Assembly: GCA_002835675.1 (NCBI GenBank)
Contig: PIZR01000003.1
Coordinates: 62,001 to 126,000 of the forward strand
Source: Bacillus sp. BA3
GTDB lineage: Bacteria > Bacillota > Bacilli > Bacillales > DSM-1321
DNA length: 64,000 nucleotides
Reading direction: 5' to 3'
A program made the translations under genes and the position numbers. This document shows, one piece after another, positions 63,013 through 64,000 of the stretch; the stretch's first letter is position 1, and every line of letters begins with the position of its first letter. The notes under the pieces are model-generated. The model saw only the letters and a program-made list of their open reading frames with translations. It did not search any database and was not told where the DNA came from.

Positions 63013-63044
63013 TGTGGATAACTTTTTTTCATTACTTATCCACA
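63013..63044. other. Pair of perfect inverted DnaA boxes
   Basis: TGTGGATAA (63013-63021) and TTATCCACA (63036-63044) are both exact copies of the 9-base DnaA consensus, in opposite orientation and 14 bases apart. They lie between the yumC terminator and the SDR gene. They could also fold into a 9-bp hairpin. Function as DnaA sites is inference. Confidence 0.6.
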
Positions 63045-63106
63045 GCGCTTCCCCTTGTCATTCTAAGGGTAAAGAGTAGGGGAAGCCATGAAAGGAGAAT
63101 GCATAA

Positions 63107-63748
63107 ATGAATATTTTAATTGCAGGAGCCAATGGAACGACAGGAAAGCAGATCATTGGGGAATTATCAAAAAATCCGCAAATGACTGTTTACGGAATGA
63201 TCCGGAAAGAGGAACAGGCCCAAACAATAAAAGCACTCGGCGGGCATCCAATCCTTGCTGATTTAGAGGGAAATGTGGATAAAGCAGTGGATAACATGGA
63301 GGCCATCATTTTTGCAGCCGGATCTGGACCAAAAACAGGGCCCGATAAAACGACAGCTGTGGATAAGAATGGAGCCATTAAACTGGTTGATGCCGCCAAG
63401 AAGAAGGGAATCGAACGTTTTGTCATGCTAAGCTCTGTCGGTTCCGATAATCCGGAACAAGCCCAAGAAGGAATGCACCATTATCTCGAAGCAAAGCATG
63501 ATGCCGATGAACATTTAAAAGCAAGTGGGCTGACATACACGATTGTCCGGCCGGTTGCTTTGACAAATGAACAAGCTATCGGAAAAATATTTGCGGATGA
63601 GAAAGTGGATCATACTGACAATTCCATTCCAAGAGCCGATGTCGCCGACGTTCTTGCAAAAACAATCACAGAAGAAAAAACATTCAATAAAACATTCGAG
63701 ATTTCCAGCGGCACCCTCCCAATCACGGAGGCCCTGCACAATATTTAA
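63107..63748 (+). CDS. NAD(P)-binding atypical SDR (YhfK-like)
   Basis: 213 residues. Rossmann loop ILIAGANGTTGKQIIGEL at the N-terminus, IIFAAGSGPKTGPDKTTAVD near 68, and FVMLSSVGSDNPEQ near 105. The Tyr-x3-Lys pair of classic SDRs is present only as HHYLEAKHDAD, the form of the atypical SDR5/YhfK group. Substrate unknown; stress-related NAD(P)H-dependent roles are suggested for relatives. RBS AAAGGAG, 9 bases before the ATG. Confidence 0.87.
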   Translation: MNILIAGANGTTGKQIIGELSKNPQMTVYGMIRKEEQAQTIKALGGHPILADLEGNVDKAVDNMEAIIFAAGSGPKTGPDKTTAVDKNGAIKLVDAAKKKGIERFVMLSSVGSDNPEQAQEGMHHYLEAKHDADEHLKASGLTYTIVRPVALTNEQAIGKIFADEKVDHTDNSIPRADVADVLAKTITEEKTFNKTFEISSGTLPITEALHNI

Positions 63749-63768
63749 AGCAGCAAATAACCATGAAA

Positions 63769-63794
63769 AAGGGCACTTTTTTTAGTGCCCCCTT
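63769..63794 (+). terminator. Hairpin after the SDR gene
   Basis: AAGGGCACT TTTTTT AGTGCCCCCTT. The T run is in the loop, so this stem is only a likely terminator; a second hairpin follows. Confidence 0.5.
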
Positions 63795-63846
63795 AGACCT
63801 TAGACTGTAGTCAAATTTGATGTTTGCCTGGTTTTTTCTTTAATAA

Positions 63847-63880
63847 GCGCTCCAGCTGTTTTCAGCTGGAGCGTTTATTC
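63847..63880 (+). terminator. Second hairpin after the SDR gene
   Basis: CGCTCCAGCTG TTTT CAGCTGGAGCG, a perfect 11-bp stem followed by TTTATT. The right arm runs directly into the repeat array. Confidence 0.7.
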
Positions 63881-64000
63881 GGCCGTCCTGGGGATTTATT
63901 CGACCGTCCTCGTACTTTATTCGACCTTCACGGCACTTTATTCGACCGTCCTCGAATTTATTCGACCTTCACGGCACTTTATTCGACCGTTCTCGAATTT
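63874..64000. repeat. TTTATTCGACC array, 20-21 bp period, running off the window
   Basis: TTTATTCG starts at 63874, 63895, 63916, 63937, 63957 and 63978, and the next TTT is at 63998. After the first unit, two unit types alternate: one ending CCGTCCTCG or close to it, and one ending CCTTCACGGCAC, the latter twice identical over 21 bases. The array continues beyond the window. Confidence 0.9.

Overview
The window reads as chromosomal DNA of an endospore-forming Bacillaceae. Gene order and protein similarity suggest a Peribacillus / Bacillus simplex-like species, but the species call is inference. Spore-related genes are an alpha/beta SASP, a SleL/YaaH cortex-lytic enzyme, YteA, KapB, KapD and the 3D-domain protein YuiC. 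Ribosome binding sites are strong and GGAGG-like, TTG and GTG starts are common, and most transcription units end in clean intrinsic terminators. I see no tRNA, rRNA, CRISPR array, phage or insertion sequence.

Layout. 1-3.7 kb: two terminators, a decayed Bsn-type nuclease, an amino-acid permease, a DUF4349 lipoprotein and TspO. 3.8-10.1 kb: a large YfkN-type wall nucleotidase, a DUF2798 membrane protein, a DinB protein and a GNAT protein. 10.5-14.1 kb: a small YvrJ gene divergent from a SigO-RsoA two-part sigma factor pair, then a penicillin acylase cut short by an amber codon. 14.3-23.1 kb: a stressosome-type STAS protein, small unknown genes, MFS and SteT-type transporters, UppP, GDPD, SASP and SleL. 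23.3-35.5 kb: a block that keeps much of the Bacillus subtilis yug/pat gene content (yugO, yugN, pgi, yugJ/K, yuzA, yugI, alaT-alaR, yugF, yugE, patB), with an SNF transporter and an XRE regulator inserted. 35.5-43.5 kb: yteA, a manganese catalase, yvbH, a GNAT protein, ppiB, kapB (no kinB beside it), kapD, pbpD and yufK. 43.8-49.5 kb: the complete seven-gene mrp Na+/H+ antiporter operon. 49.6-54.6 kb: a MOSC protein, a YuxO-like thioesterase, and a compact four-gene unit (GTP cyclohydrolase II, RibD, FAD monooxygenase, HAD phosphatase). 54.7-63.7 kb: pepA, yuiD, a cytoplasmic BtuF-like protein, yuiC, yuiB, a Nudix hydrolase, yumB, yumC and a YhfK-like SDR protein.

How the genes work together. 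Envelope and ion homeostasis dominate: Mrp, YugO, UppP, PbpD, the nucleotidase and several permeases. Central carbon and redox genes (pgi, the alcohol dehydrogenase, the type II NADH dehydrogenase and the YumC reductase) sit among them.

Most unusual items. (1) The ribA-ribD-monooxygenase-HAD operon has its own promoter and terminator but no ribE or ribH, so it looks able to make and modify a riboflavin precursor. (2) Short intergenic arrays with a CGAGTAAA / TTTATTCG core and a 20-21 bp period occur at four places. (3) A LexA-like box lies in the promoter region of the split sigma factor. (4) Two perfect, inverted DnaA boxes lie between yumC and the YhfK-like gene. (5) In-frame amber codons interrupt two otherwise readable secreted or anchored enzyme genes.
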